DNA of 51,003 nucleotides, from the NCBI GenBank assembly GCA_937981995.1, contig CALJNC010000079.1:1-51003 (forward strand), in the 5' to 3' direction. Made by a program: the position numbers and the translations under genes. Of this stretch, positions 1 to 8,331 are shown piece by piece (position 1 is the first letter of the stretch; each line of letters starts with the position of its first letter). The DNA comes from an uncultured Chitinophagaceae bacterium (GTDB lineage: Bacteria; Bacteroidota; Bacteroidia; Chitinophagales; Chitinophagaceae). The notes under the pieces were generated by a model. It ran no database searches. It was not told the DNA's origin and saw only the letters and a list, made by a program, of their open reading frames with translations.

Positions 1-1
1 C

Positions 2-244
2 AATAGTTTTAAGTATGCTTTTGAAGGGGTAGACAATCCAAAAATTGATATAGAACTAGTTGAAAATAACGGAACGTTGGAGTTGCGAATGCAAGATAAC
101 GGGAAGGGATATGCCAAGGAAGATGTAAGCAATGATTCTTATGGGACACGTATTATGGAGTTGTTAGCCAAAAAACTGAAGGCTTCCTATAGCCTTTCAG
201 GGGATGAAGGAACTTCATTACTTTTAAAGTTAGAAACATCCTAG
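2..244 (+). CDS. Sensor histidine kinase, C-terminal end (partial)
   Basis: This is the last 80 codons of a histidine kinase whose start lies left of the window; the reading frame is open from base 2 to a TAG at 242-244. The fragment is the ATP-binding HATPase_c domain: it opens with the N-box (NSFKYAF), has a G1 box (DNGKGY) and a later GTRIMELLAKKL stretch matching the G2/ATP-lid end. The N-box form is typical of LytS-type or HisKA_2/3 kinases, whose ATPase domain is short. Only three bases separate its stop from the downstream response regulator, so the two form a two-component operon. Signal and sensor domain cannot be judged from here. Confidence 0.85.
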   Translation, partial: NSFKYAFEGVDNPKIDIELVENNGTLELRMQDNGKGYAKEDVSNDSYGTRIMELLAKKLKASYSLSGDEGTSLLLKLETS

Positions 245-247
245 TCT

Positions 248-1042
248 ATGAAACGAATATTAATTGTAGAAGATGAACCTATACTCTTTGCAAAACTTGA
301 ACGCCTACTGAAAAGTGATTATCAGCTCTATCCCTTTACGCCTAGCGTATCAGAAGCTATTAAAAGAGTAGACAAACTAAGACCGGACCTTGTACTTTTA
401 GATATTGATCTAGAGGGTGAATACTCGGGGCTGGACTTAGGGAAGAAGCTTAATGACCACTATCAAATCCCATTTATTTATGTGACACAACATAAGGATA
501 CACCTACATTTACGCAAGCGTTGTTTACTGGCCATGAACAGTATGTAGTGAAAACAAAGCCAACCCTAAATAAACAAGAGCTATTGAATGCGATACAAAC
601 TGTGTTATTCAAAAATGAGCAACGTAAGGAAATACCCAATCGTCAGGGGGTATTGGCTACAGATGATTATAAAAATAAACTAAAGGGCTTAAATGCCAAG
701 CAACAGGTGCGCTCCGCTATTAAATATGACGATATTGCTCTAATTAGTACCAAGCGATTTTTGTCTGATGGAGAAATGAAAAATGTTGAGAAAAATTATG
801 TGGCCGTTAATACCATAGCAAATGAGTGGTATGTTCGGCCGGGAACATTAAAAGAGTTTAAAGAAGCATTACCTGATTATTTTTTACAAGTAAGTGATGG
901 TGAAATTGTAAATTTCAAAGAGTCATCTTTTAAGGGCCGGATCAATGGTAAAAATGTATTGATAAATAACCAAATTATAGAAATAGGTCGACAGTTTCGA
1001 CCTACTGTTGATACCTATATTAAAGGTTTGTACGGCGAGTAG
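248..1042 (+). CDS. Response regulator, receiver plus LytTR-like DNA-binding domain
   Basis: A 264-residue protein with a receiver domain at about residues 1-120: acidic pair E8/D9, phosphoacceptor D52 in LLDIDL, T80 and a KTKP lysine near 102-104. The C-terminal 100 residues look like a divergent LytTR domain: the pattern FLQVSDGEIVN, then LINNQIIEIGRQF, follows the usual order of LytTR strands (recognition of a direct-repeat promoter element is the known role of the family). It is coupled to the kinase just upstream. The linker (about 125-160) is rich in lysine and polar residues. Its targets are not visible here. The assignment as a response regulator is firm; the LytTR part is weaker because the sequence is diverged. 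Confidence 0.85.
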   Translation: MKRILIVEDEPILFAKLERLLKSDYQLYPFTPSVSEAIKRVDKLRPDLVLLDIDLEGEYSGLDLGKKLNDHYQIPFIYVTQHKDTPTFTQALFTGHEQYVVKTKPTLNKQELLNAIQTVLFKNEQRKEIPNRQGVLATDDYKNKLKGLNAKQQVRSAIKYDDIALISTKRFLSDGEMKNVEKNYVAVNTIANEWYVRPGTLKEFKEALPDYFLQVSDGEIVNFKESSFKGRINGKNVLINNQIIEIGRQFRPTVDTYIKGLYGE

Positions 1043-1146
1043 TATTCGTAAATGTGCAGATTGTCCTTTAAAAAATGCCAATCGTCCCAATAAGTTTTTG
1101 TATCTACAAAGTCTGTTTAATCTTGTTTTTAATTAAAACAATGATT

Positions 1147-1698
1147 ATGAAAAAACAGATAATATTTACAATAATATGCTTGACATTAACTTTATTCACT
1201 AAAGCTCAGGAGATAACTGTTCCCGAGCCAGAATTTGAAGGAGAGATCATTTTTGTTTTGAACAATAAAGCTGTTGAGCTAGACGCAACTACGACTTTTA
1301 TGAAAAAAGGTCAATCTGTTGGGAGAATGATGACTGGAATAGGCAAATCAAAAGCTAGACTGGTTGCCAAAGGTTCTACATCAACTGCAAAAATTGAACA
1401 AAGGGATAAATTATATTTTATTTATAATAATGGTTCTAATGCTGTTAAACCAACAAAAATTATACAACTTTTAAAGTTTAAACAGACAAATAAAACAAGA
1501 GAATATTTAGTATCTAGTGCTAGTAATGTGTCAGGGCAAACTGAAACTGGTGTTTTGGATTTAATAAAATTTAAGGCCAAAAAATACGGCGATAGTTCAT
1601 ATTTAATTTCTGTGTCCAATTTATCTCCTGGGGAGTATGCTTTCTTTTTGGGTAGTGTTGAAACCTACGAGGGAAGTTTTTTTACTGTTACGGAATAG
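1147..1698 (+). CDS. Secreted protein of unknown function
   Basis: A 183-residue exported protein. I chose the ATG at 1147 because it begins a compact signal peptide (MKKQIIFTIICLTLTLFTKAQ, cleavage after KA-Q, a form common in Bacteroidota); an in-frame ATG at 1075 would put a poor extra hydrophobic stretch in front. The mature part is beta-rich, with a segment rich in Lys/Ser/Thr and no cysteine or recognisable catalytic motif. The phrase LSPGEYAFF near the C-terminus is typical of a beta-sandwich ending. I do not recognise the family. It stands alone between the regulator gene and a T9SS cargo gene and has no visible terminator. Confidence 0.7.
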   Translation: MKKQIIFTIICLTLTLFTKAQEITVPEPEFEGEIIFVLNNKAVELDATTTFMKKGQSVGRMMTGIGKSKARLVAKGSTSTAKIEQRDKLYFIYNNGSNAVKPTKIIQLLKFKQTNKTREYLVSSASNVSGQTETGVLDLIKFKAKKYGDSSYLISVSNLSPGEYAFFLGSVETYEGSFFTVTE

Positions 1699-1750
1699 AT
1701 TAACAAATTGTATTATTACGAATCATTAAAATTTAGAAAAATAAAAAATT

Positions 1751-1876
1751 ATGAATTACAAAGTAGAAAATTTCCCTCAACAGAACGATCCCGCAACATA
1801 TCTGCAGCGCTTAATAGATTCTGCTGCGGAAAATGTTTGTTTAAAGAAAGTTGCTCAAGAAATGTGTATAAAGTAA
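1751..1876 (+). CDS. Possible 41-residue small ORF or gene remnant
   Basis: In the 338-base gap between 1698 and 2037 an ATG-started frame encodes 41 residues (MNYKVENFPQQNDPATYLQ...), ending in AQEMCIK. Its composition looks protein-like. An overlapping second frame (to 1962) continues with VTKEDGLIKGLKAFVYRYRN, which also looks coding, so the two together may be a short gene broken by a frameshift near 1870. The rest of the gap (1963-2036) is AT-rich and shows no hairpin, promoter box or RNA gene that I can support. I cannot assign a family. Confidence 0.3.
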   Translation: MNYKVENFPQQNDPATYLQRLIDSAAENVCLKKVAQEMCIK

Positions 1877-2036
1877 CCAAAGAAGATGGTCTAATAAAGG
1901 GTTTGAAAGCCTTTGTGTACCGTTATCGAAACTGTCGTTCGGGATATTTTATTTTTCGTTAGGATAACTTAACTTTATTTTTTACTAAAACAAAGATAAA
2001 CATACCCCTTCACCTAATCAATCAAAAATTATTACA

Positions 2037-3689
2037 ATGAGACATATTCAACTTTTTCTTTTTTCGTTTTTCTTCTTTTCTTTTATAGGTTTACAAGCAC
2101 AGACTAAAATAGAATATCTAGACATCAACAACGTGAAGGCCGGATATTTACTCCATGGAAACATGTTTTGGAATCCAGATAGTAGCAAAGCGGCCTACGA
2201 ATTTCCCAAAGGCAGTGGCGTACATTCTAATTTTGCGAGTGGTTTGTGGATAGGCGGAATAGACCAAAGCACAAACGGGTTAAAGGTGGCTTGTCAGACT
2301 TACGGCACATCCGGAAATGACTTTTGGCCAGGGCCACTAAATGAATTTAATGCTGCCTCTATTGATTCTGCCACCTCTGCTAATTGGTCGCAGATTTGGA
2401 AAATGAATAAGTCAACTATTGATTCTTTCTTGAATATTACGAATCATACGCTAGCGAATACGCCATTCAGTATCCTTCGTTGGCCAGGAAGAAAAAATCC
2501 GCATGCAAGAACGCCAATGAATGATACCTTACAAATCCCAGACAGACGTATGGCCCCTTTTATAGATGTTAATAATGATAATGTATATAACCCATTGGAT
2601 GGTGATTACCCTTCAATTCTAGGAGATCAAATGCTATTTTGGGTTTTTAATGATAAATTTGGAGTTAAGCAATCGGGTTCTGTAGGTATCGGTCTTGAAA
2701 TTCATGCTTTGGCCTATGCTTACAATTGTCCTGATTTGAATAATGTAACATTTTTAAATTACCGTGTCCACAATTGGACTACAAGTATAATTGATAGTAC
2801 CTATTTGGGTATATGGAGTGATGTAGATCTTGGTTATGCATTTGATGATTACATTGGCTTCGATACGGTAGCGCAAATGGGTGTAGTTTATAATGGTGAT
2901 TCATTTGATGAGGATGTGACTAATCCTAATTATCCGTCAAAAGGTTATGACTCTTTGCTTACTCAACATGCTATCCTTTTAGCACGGGGTCCAAAAGTTG
3001 ATAATCCAAATTATCCTGCTACAGATCCCAATCCTTATATTGAATTGGGGCCTAGCTCATTCACCTATTTTGGTAATGGGAATTCGCCCTTGGGTGATCC
3101 TACAATTCCTGAACAATATTATAATTATTTAACTGGCAGTTGGCGAGATGGCCAGCCATTTCGATTAGGCTGTGACCCTTCTGATACAACTAAAGTACCA
3201 TATCCATTTGTATTCCCAGATGAACCCTCTATAGTCGGTGGTTTATCTGAAAAAGAGTGTAATAGAAGTCCTTTTGATAGAAGAATGGTTTTTGCATCTG
3301 GTCCATTTCGTTTGATACCGGGAATTGTTCCTAATGATATAACCTTTGCATTTCTGAATACAGATAGAGGATCCGATAATTCTAATTTTGACGCAATTAG
3401 AATTGTTGCAGACTCTGCAAGAAATTATCATTGTGGGAATTGGCCGCAAAGTGTTCGAAATATTAATAAAATTGAATTCACTGTTTATCCAAACCCTGCC
3501 TCCACTTCATTAACTGTATCATCCGAAAATGAAATTCTCAGATTAGAATTATTTGACTTAATAGGAAGAAAAGTTAAAAGTGCAGTAAACAAGCAAGTCG
3601 ATATAAGTAAAATACCTAATGGAATCTATATGATTAAAGTAGTTACCAAGCAAGGCGCTGGTGCGCAAAAAGTTCAAATTTTAAATTAA
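2037..3689 (+). CDS. Secreted protein with C-terminal T9SS sorting domain
   Basis: A 550-residue protein with an N-terminal signal peptide (hydrophobic Phe-rich core, cleavage near LQAQ) and, from about residue 478, a type A T9SS sorting domain: TVYPNPAS, then LELFDLIGRKV, then IPNGIYMIKV and a short terminal strand. The domain directs transport across the outer membrane by the type IX machine and removal or anchoring at the surface. The body (25-470) is rich in Asn, Asp, Tyr and Gly, with repeated acidic stretches such as DVNNDNVYNPLDGDYP that resemble calcium-binding loops; I see no catalytic motif. The following gene starts 6 bases downstream. Function in the body is unknown; the secretion route is well supported. 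Confidence 0.9.
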   Translation: MRHIQLFLFSFFFFSFIGLQAQTKIEYLDINNVKAGYLLHGNMFWNPDSSKAAYEFPKGSGVHSNFASGLWIGGIDQSTNGLKVACQTYGTSGNDFWPGPLNEFNAASIDSATSANWSQIWKMNKSTIDSFLNITNHTLANTPFSILRWPGRKNPHARTPMNDTLQIPDRRMAPFIDVNNDNVYNPLDGDYPSILGDQMLFWVFNDKFGVKQSGSVGIGLEIHALAYAYNCPDLNNVTFLNYRVHNWTTSIIDSTYLGIWSDVDLGYAFDDYIGFDTVAQMGVVYNGDSFDEDVTNPNYPSKGYDSLLTQHAILLARGPKVDNPNYPATDPNPYIELGPSSFTYFGNGNSPLGDPTIPEQYYNYLTGSWRDGQPFRLGCDPSDTTKVPYPFVFPDEPSIVGGLSEKECNRSPFDRRMVFASGPFRLIPGIVPNDITFAFLNTDRGSDNSNFDAIRIVADSARNYHCGNWPQSVRNINKIEFTVYPNPASTSLTVSSENEILRLELFDLIGRKVKSAVNKQVDISKIPNGIYMIKVVTKQGAGAQKVQILN

Positions 3690-3695
3690 ATAAAA

Positions 3696-4088
3696 GTGAA
3701 AAAAATTGTATTTGTAATATGCGCTCTCTTATTTGGGTTTAGTTCTTCTGCCCAAGTTGTAAACTTATCTTATAAGACCGAAGCATCCAATTGTTATGTA
3801 AAGAGAATTTACAAAAAGAATGGCAATACATATATTGATGTTGATTTCATAGCTTTAAAATGGTTTACCAATGAGCATGTTTTGGATGACTATAAAATTA
3901 TAAATAACAATCCCAAAATTAGAACCTATCGGGTAAAAAAAACTTGTTTTAAAACATGCGACCTAAGTCAAACGGAGTGTATTAGTGATTTTAAGCGAGA
4001 GATAAAAAAAGACTGGAAAACGATGTTTTCCATAAGGGCAGTTAATGGTTTAGTTACAAGTTTGTACAGACCTATTTGCGCGGGATAA
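3696..4088 (+). CDS. Small secreted protein with NNNPKIRT domain
   Basis: A 130-residue exported protein with a GTG start at 3696, chosen because it begins a good signal peptide (KKIVFVICALLFGFSSSAQ) six bases after the previous stop. The mature part carries the pattern CYVKRIYKKNG..YIDVDFIALK...INNNPKIRT, which recurs in the C-terminal half of the lipoprotein at 7591-8319 (CYIKRYYE..YIDVDYIVMK...VNNNPKIRT). The two are therefore paralogous extracytoplasmic domains. It also has four further cysteines (KKTCFKTCDLSQTEC..), suggesting disulfides or metal binding, absent from the paralogue. I do not recognise the family. Confidence 0.75.
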   Translation: MKKIVFVICALLFGFSSSAQVVNLSYKTEASNCYVKRIYKKNGNTYIDVDFIALKWFTNEHVLDDYKIINNNPKIRTYRVKKTCFKTCDLSQTECISDFKREIKKDWKTMFSIRAVNGLVTSLYRPICAG

Positions 4089-4101
4089 ATAAACACTTAA
4101 A

Positions 4102-5613
4102 ATGAGAATTTTAGCAATTATTTTACTTTGTAGTTTTTATGTAACAAATGTTTCGGGTGATACGAACTTGAAATCAAATCAAACGAGTAGCATAAGTACA
4201 TTTAATATTCTGTCAGATAGTCTAGTGGAATTGACATGTAAGACCGATGTCGATTTTAAAAACATAATTCTAAAAAAACACACATCTGTAATTGATGTTA
4301 TAATTGATTCTAAATTGGCATTTAGTCTCAAGATAGATAGCCTAAATGAGTATGAGCGGATTGATTTTTGTTATCATGATTTTAGTGGTAATGGAAAGTT
4401 GAGTGTCGTATTGTTTTTAGTCAATCCTAATCTTAGTGGTGCCTATTGTTTAATATATAAGGAGAAAGATGATGCTTTTCATAAGCTCCTTGATGTCAAA
4501 AGTGATTATTCAAATACACATATTATTGGAAATATGCTTTTGTTTATTCATGGAAATAATGGGGTATACTACCGATTAAATGGTGGAATTTTTGAAAGTA
4601 AAGTTGAAATTCCTAATGCTTTGGATATGTTGAATCAGTTTGATTTAATAGAATCTAACAAACTATTTAGAAGTTGGTTGTCACCTATTGAAGATAAGTA
4701 CAATGTTTATCAGAACACTTGGGATAGGCATCCTTGTTATCTAAAAATTGGAAATGAATTTAATCATACAAGTAGTTTTGCTCAGGGGAAATGGGATCTA
4801 ACTTTTGTAGTGAGAAGTTATGGGTTAAATAATTATAGAAGTCACCTACGTAGTGCTTTTTTAAAAAGAGTATATATTTCAGGGGATAAAATTGCGATTG
4901 GACAATCTAAAGAATCAATTTCTAAAATATTAAAGAAAAGGTTGACCAAAGAGAAGTTGGTAGTTAGAGGTACTCATAATTGGAGGGGTTATTTTTTACT
5001 ATGGTTCAAGAAGGACGAGCTATATGCAATCATATATTCAGCGCCTGATTTATCTTCCTGGGTCGAGGAGTTTCGACTTCCTGATGATTGTAAGTGTAAG
5101 TACAGACCCAGGAATTATACTTTAGGGGATGATTCTCCGAATGTACTATATCTCCATAAAATTTTAAATACAAATGCTCTAACTCAAATGGCTAGGTCAG
5201 GGGTGAATTCTCCGGGAAATGAGGGGTCAATGTTCAGTGAAAAGACAACTTCTTCTATTAAGAAGTTTCAGAAATTTAATAGTTTAAAAGTAAGCGGTAG
5301 ACTAACTGGTGAAACCAATAAAGCTTTAATTGACTATTGTTGTGAGTATGAAAAAGAATATGACGAACTTCAAAACCTAATGACGGGATATTGGAAAACG
5401 GGTAATAATGAATATCTAGATTTAAAACCTAATGGCACAGGGACAAGAGGAAATAGTAAGATTAGTTGGGAAATAGATGAACAATCACATTTTCTCAAAA
5501 TTAGAGAAGGGTATGGTTGTAAGAGCTTTAAAATTGTCATTCTAGGCAAATACAAGATTATAGCCGAAGAAGAGAATGGTAAAAACAAAGCAACATGGAT
5601 AAAAAGTAATTAG
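4102..5613 (+). CDS. Secreted protein with peptidoglycan-binding-like and lipocalin-like domains
   Basis: A 503-residue protein with a signal peptide (residues 1-20, ending VSG). Residues about 345-415 match the PG_binding_1 helical repeat: an acidic/hydrophobic helix, MFSEKTTSSIKKFQKFNSL, then VSGRLTGETNKALIDYC; this order (helix, FQ, G.L...T...L) is characteristic of domains that bind peptidoglycan. The last 80 residues (GYWKTGNNEYLDLKPNGTG... WEID) read like a small lipocalin-type beta domain. The first 340 residues are beta-rich and unassigned. It lies 13 bases after the NNNPKIRT gene and 7 bases before another secreted protein, so probably in one transcript. The peptidoglycan-binding call fits the wall-synthesis genes further downstream. 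Confidence 0.75.
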   Translation: MRILAIILLCSFYVTNVSGDTNLKSNQTSSISTFNILSDSLVELTCKTDVDFKNIILKKHTSVIDVIIDSKLAFSLKIDSLNEYERIDFCYHDFSGNGKLSVVLFLVNPNLSGAYCLIYKEKDDAFHKLLDVKSDYSNTHIIGNMLLFIHGNNGVYYRLNGGIFESKVEIPNALDMLNQFDLIESNKLFRSWLSPIEDKYNVYQNTWDRHPCYLKIGNEFNHTSSFAQGKWDLTFVVRSYGLNNYRSHLRSAFLKRVYISGDKIAIGQSKESISKILKKRLTKEKLVVRGTHNWRGYFLLWFKKDELYAIIYSAPDLSSWVEEFRLPDDCKCKYRPRNYTLGDDSPNVLYLHKILNTNALTQMARSGVNSPGNEGSMFSEKTTSSIKKFQKFNSLKVSGRLTGETNKALIDYCCEYEKEYDELQNLMTGYWKTGNNEYLDLKPNGTGTRGNSKISWEIDEQSHFLKIREGYGCKSFKIVILGKYKIIAEEENGKNKATWIKSN

Positions 5614-5620
5614 ACCCATT

Positions 5621-6715
5621 ATGAAAAAAACAATCCTATTTATATTATTAATCACCACAACAACCATCGGCTGGTCACAGCAGATTGTAGAATCTGTATT
5701 ATCCATACAAGAACAACGAAGCCAAATGGATTATGCTTTTTCCAGCGAAACACGATTTAGCAATGTAACAATTATTCAAGAGTGTAAAAAGATTTTTGAA
5801 AACACACTTAATGTGCCCTACACCATTGAAGGATTAAAAACACTGGCCTTAGATCATGTTGGTAATAGTAAATTTAGAGATCGTTATACGGGCGAGGTGG
5901 TTACTGAAGAATATATTTATAAGCACATTAATATTCAATTGGCCAAAGATGTACTCAACGGAAAAGTAAAATTACAATCCAATCTAAGCAAGCATAATAA
6001 ATTCACTTTTGCCCAAAGCCGTAAAATGACCAGAAAGGATTTTACGCATTATGTATTAAAAATGCTCAGGATTAAATACGCAAGTAATAATACGTTCATT
6101 GACAATTACGTAAGACATATAGATGAATATACTTGGCAAACAGAGTTTGAGTATCAGCGCCTCAAAAAACAAAGCTTAAAAAATATTCAGGATGGCATAG
6201 CACTTTATGATTATGATGAAAAGTTTCATGTACAGACAGACTTTACGCTAGGCAATTACAATTTTGACAAAGGTTATTATCCTATAGAAGTACCAAAGGA
6301 TTTGTATAAGCACGGTTATTATCACAACCTAGATGATTTTAAGATTATTGGTATGGGAATGGGTGGTATACCCGGCGGTTTTTTCTATTTGTATGCACTT
6401 AATAGAGATGAGTTCAATGGCGTAGTCATGGATGCGGAATATGCTGAAAACCTGCTAACAAAAATTGATAGCCGCAGGAATATTTATACTAAAATTATTT
6501 TTAGTACCACTAAGCTACCCGTCGTTGAGAATAACAAAGTGGTTAGTATGATGGGCTTTATAGAAAAGATAGAATTTTATGCTGATCGGGAAAGACGAAT
6601 CAAGCTTTTTGATGTGGTTAGTAAAAGAAAGAAAAGCGATTATGATGCTTATAAATATGTAACCTTTAAGTCAAAAGGGTTTTATGATTTTATAATAAAC
6701 TTGATAAAAAAATAA
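5621..6715 (+). CDS. Secreted hypothetical protein, 364 residues
   Basis: An exported protein with a clear signal peptide (MKKTILFILLITTTTIGWSQQ). The mature region begins with a helical stretch and includes a Tyr/Asp-rich middle (GIALYDYDEKFHV... LGNYNFDKGYYPIEVP) and a later segment GMGMGGIPGGFFYLYALNRDEF. The second half alternates predicted strands ending in FIEKIEFYADRERRIKLFDV. I recognise no catalytic or metal motif and cannot place the family with confidence. It sits in the run of secreted proteins, 7 bases after the previous gene and 1 base before a tiny membrane protein. Confidence 0.7.
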   Translation: MKKTILFILLITTTTIGWSQQIVESVLSIQEQRSQMDYAFSSETRFSNVTIIQECKKIFENTLNVPYTIEGLKTLALDHVGNSKFRDRYTGEVVTEEYIYKHINIQLAKDVLNGKVKLQSNLSKHNKFTFAQSRKMTRKDFTHYVLKMLRIKYASNNTFIDNYVRHIDEYTWQTEFEYQRLKKQSLKNIQDGIALYDYDEKFHVQTDFTLGNYNFDKGYYPIEVPKDLYKHGYYHNLDDFKIIGMGMGGIPGGFFYLYALNRDEFNGVVMDAEYAENLLTKIDSRRNIYTKIIFSTTKLPVVENNKVVSMMGFIEKIEFYADRERRIKLFDVVSKRKKSDYDAYKYVTFKSKGFYDFIINLIKK

Positions 6716-6716
6716 A

Positions 6717-6920
6717 ATGATGACTTTACTAGGAATTATTGGGTTAAAAAATTTTCTTATATATTTGAAAGCAAGAATGCTTAAGATATTTTTACTTGGC
6801 TTGCCGGCAGGAAGTGAGTGGATCATATTAGGGTTTCCTATTCTTTTGGTTGCTATGATAGTATTAATTCAGAGGGCTAGAAACGGTACTGGTGATGACT
6901 GGGACGATGAATATAAATAA
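6717..6920 (+). CDS. Small single-TM membrane protein
   Basis: A 67-residue ORF starting one base after the previous stop. An internal ATG at 6777 would give a 47-residue protein, MLKIFLLGLPAGSEW followed by one strong transmembrane helix (IILGFPILLVAMIVLI) and a charged tail RARNGTGDDWDDEYK; this shorter form may be the real one. The layout (short N-terminus, one TM, acidic cytoplasmic tail) is that of many small Bacteroidota membrane peptides. Function unknown. The stop is followed immediately by the next ATG. Confidence 0.5.
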   Translation: MMTLLGIIGLKNFLIYLKARMLKIFLLGLPAGSEWIILGFPILLVAMIVLIQRARNGTGDDWDDEYK

Positions 6921-7151
6921 ATGAATATGCAAAATATAAATATCAAACAAAGTGTAAAATTTGGACTAATTGGCTCAATAATTATTGGGGCGCTCTCATT
7001 AATAAATTTTCTAGAGACAGTGTATTATATGTTCGACTATGGCGGCTTTGGTTTTTTGAATTTCTTTAAGGTAGCTGCTAAATTAGGTGGCCATGTATTA
7101 ATTATTCTTTTTTTTCACAGTTTTAATTTAAAAGTAAATGGCACAAAATAA
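6921..7151 (+). CDS. Small two-TM membrane protein
   Basis: A 76-residue protein beginning directly after the upstream stop codon, with two hydrophobic segments (about 14-33 and 47-66) separated by a Tyr/Gly-rich loop (YYMFDYGGFGF). The last four codons overlap the start of the zinc-ribbon gene at 7138, which suggests translational coupling. No family recognised; called from compact packing, hydrophobic pattern and overlap. Confidence 0.55.
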   Translation: MNMQNINIKQSVKFGLIGSIIIGALSLINFLETVYYMFDYGGFGFLNFFKVAAKLGGHVLIILFFHSFNLKVNGTK

Positions 7152-7569
7152 AATAATATCAGTTCAGCTCTACGGAGGAGTAATAGGAATGCTCATGGGA
7201 TCACCCAAGATGTCTTTAGAGCGAAGCATCCTTAAGGCAAATAGAAATGGCTATGAGGTTGTACAGATAATAGAATCGAGCTCGGGGAACTTGGCCTTAA
7301 ATGTAATCCGTTTAATTATCCTGGTTTTTACAATTTTCTTATTTACCCTAGGAAATGGATATTATATAATCTTGCGAAAAACAGATGGCAAAAAGGTGAA
7401 TTCAGATAATTCAAATTCTGTTTTGTCAACGGGTGTTACTAAGGAGTTGCTTATTAGTCCAGAAGAGGATGCCAGTCTTGATTTTTTAGATGATAAAACC
7501 TGTAGTAGCTGTGGTTCTGAAGTGCTTAAAGATGCCAAATTCTGTGAAAATTGCGGTAAACCACTATAA
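7138..7569 (+). CDS. One-TM protein with C-terminal zinc ribbon
   Basis: A 143-residue protein: an N-terminal basic part (1-50), one transmembrane helix (about 52-79), a Ser/Asn-rich linker, and a C-terminal zinc ribbon with C122, C125, C136, C139 (CSSCG...FCENCG). The same ribbon type appears at the N-termini of the two proteins at 8332 and 9390, so three neighbouring genes carry it. The ribbon presumably lies in the cytoplasm, where such modules act as adaptor sites. The gene overlaps its upstream neighbour by 14 bases. Function is unknown; membership of the downstream cluster is inferred from the shared ribbon and strand. Confidence 0.7.
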   Translation: MAQNKIISVQLYGGVIGMLMGSPKMSLERSILKANRNGYEVVQIIESSSGNLALNVIRLIILVFTIFLFTLGNGYYIILRKTDGKKVNSDNSNSVLSTGVTKELLISPEEDASLDFLDDKTCSSCGSEVLKDAKFCENCGKPL

Positions 7570-7590
7570 CTAATTTCTAAAATTACACTT

Positions 7591-8319
7591 ATGATCAAAC
7601 CCCTTTCTGTATTAGTTGTTGGCTTATTTTTTTTGTTTTCATGTAATAACAATGAAGCCCAATTAGAAAAACTACAAAGTGAAAATGAAAAACTTCAAAA
7701 GAAGATAAAAAACCAAGAAAACGATCAGCTACTAACTAAGGAGACCGTTAATTCTCCAGCTTATGTACGTCAAATTTTTGAGCAAAATGGAGAGCATTTG
7801 GCTAGAGTGGATTTGGTTCAGTTTAAGAATGGAGGGGTGGCCAACGAAAATGAAAAACTTCGTTTGTTCAAAATTCAGAATGCTGAACAAAAAAACTTCT
7901 TAGAATCTACCAAAGGTAGCGTAGTTAATTTGTCCGTTACGAATGGTGTTATTCAGGCTGTAGCAAATTCTACCATTCAGAATCCCGCTCAAAAAAAATC
8001 TTGTAGATACACTAAGGAGAGTTCCAGTTCAGATTGCTACATCAAAAGGTACTACGAATGTGGTGGAGACTTCTATATTGATGTGGATTATATAGTCATG
8101 AAAGAAAATGAAGATGGTCGTGGGGGTTATGTAGTAAACAATAATCCAAAAATTAGAACCTTTAAAGTTCAAAGCCATGCAACAATTTCAGGGGTTAGTG
8201 AAGGTCCGATAGATGCCCAAAGTTTCATACGGAACGAAATGAATCATGAAGAAGTTATTTATGTTAAAGTAAGAAAAGGTGTTATAGTAAGGATGTCTTC
8301 ATGGCGTCATGTAAGTTAA
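7591..8319 (+). CDS. Lipoprotein with coiled coil and NNNPKIRT domain
   Basis: A 242-residue protein with a lipoprotein signal peptide ending FLFSC (lipid-anchored C18), then a heptad-like coiled coil (about 22-50, LEKLQSENEKLQKKIKNQE). The C-terminal 100 residues carry the domain shared with the protein at 3696-4088: CYIKRYYECGG..YIDVDYIVMK then VNNNPKIRT. It is therefore an envelope lipoprotein displaying this domain at the end of a coiled-coil stalk. It starts 21 bases after the zinc-ribbon gene and ends 12 bases before the next one. No enzymatic motif is visible. Confidence 0.75.
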   Translation: MIKPLSVLVVGLFFLFSCNNNEAQLEKLQSENEKLQKKIKNQENDQLLTKETVNSPAYVRQIFEQNGEHLARVDLVQFKNGGVANENEKLRLFKIQNAEQKNFLESTKGSVVNLSVTNGVIQAVANSTIQNPAQKKSCRYTKESSSSDCYIKRYYECGGDFYIDVDYIVMKENEDGRGGYVVNNNPKIRTFKVQSHATISGVSEGPIDAQSFIRNEMNHEEVIYVKVRKGVIVRMSSWRHVS

Positions 8320-8331
8320 AATTATTGAATT

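Noticed and set aside
1075-1146. Longer N-terminus of the secreted protein starting at 1075
   Set aside because: The internal ATG at 1147 starts a clean signal peptide; the extension would bury it behind another hydrophobic stretch.
7900-8319. Possible type IV pilin or toxin-immunity reading of the NNNPKIRT proteins
   Set aside because: No pilin leader, toxin motif or paired immunity arrangement is visible; only the shared domain is supported.
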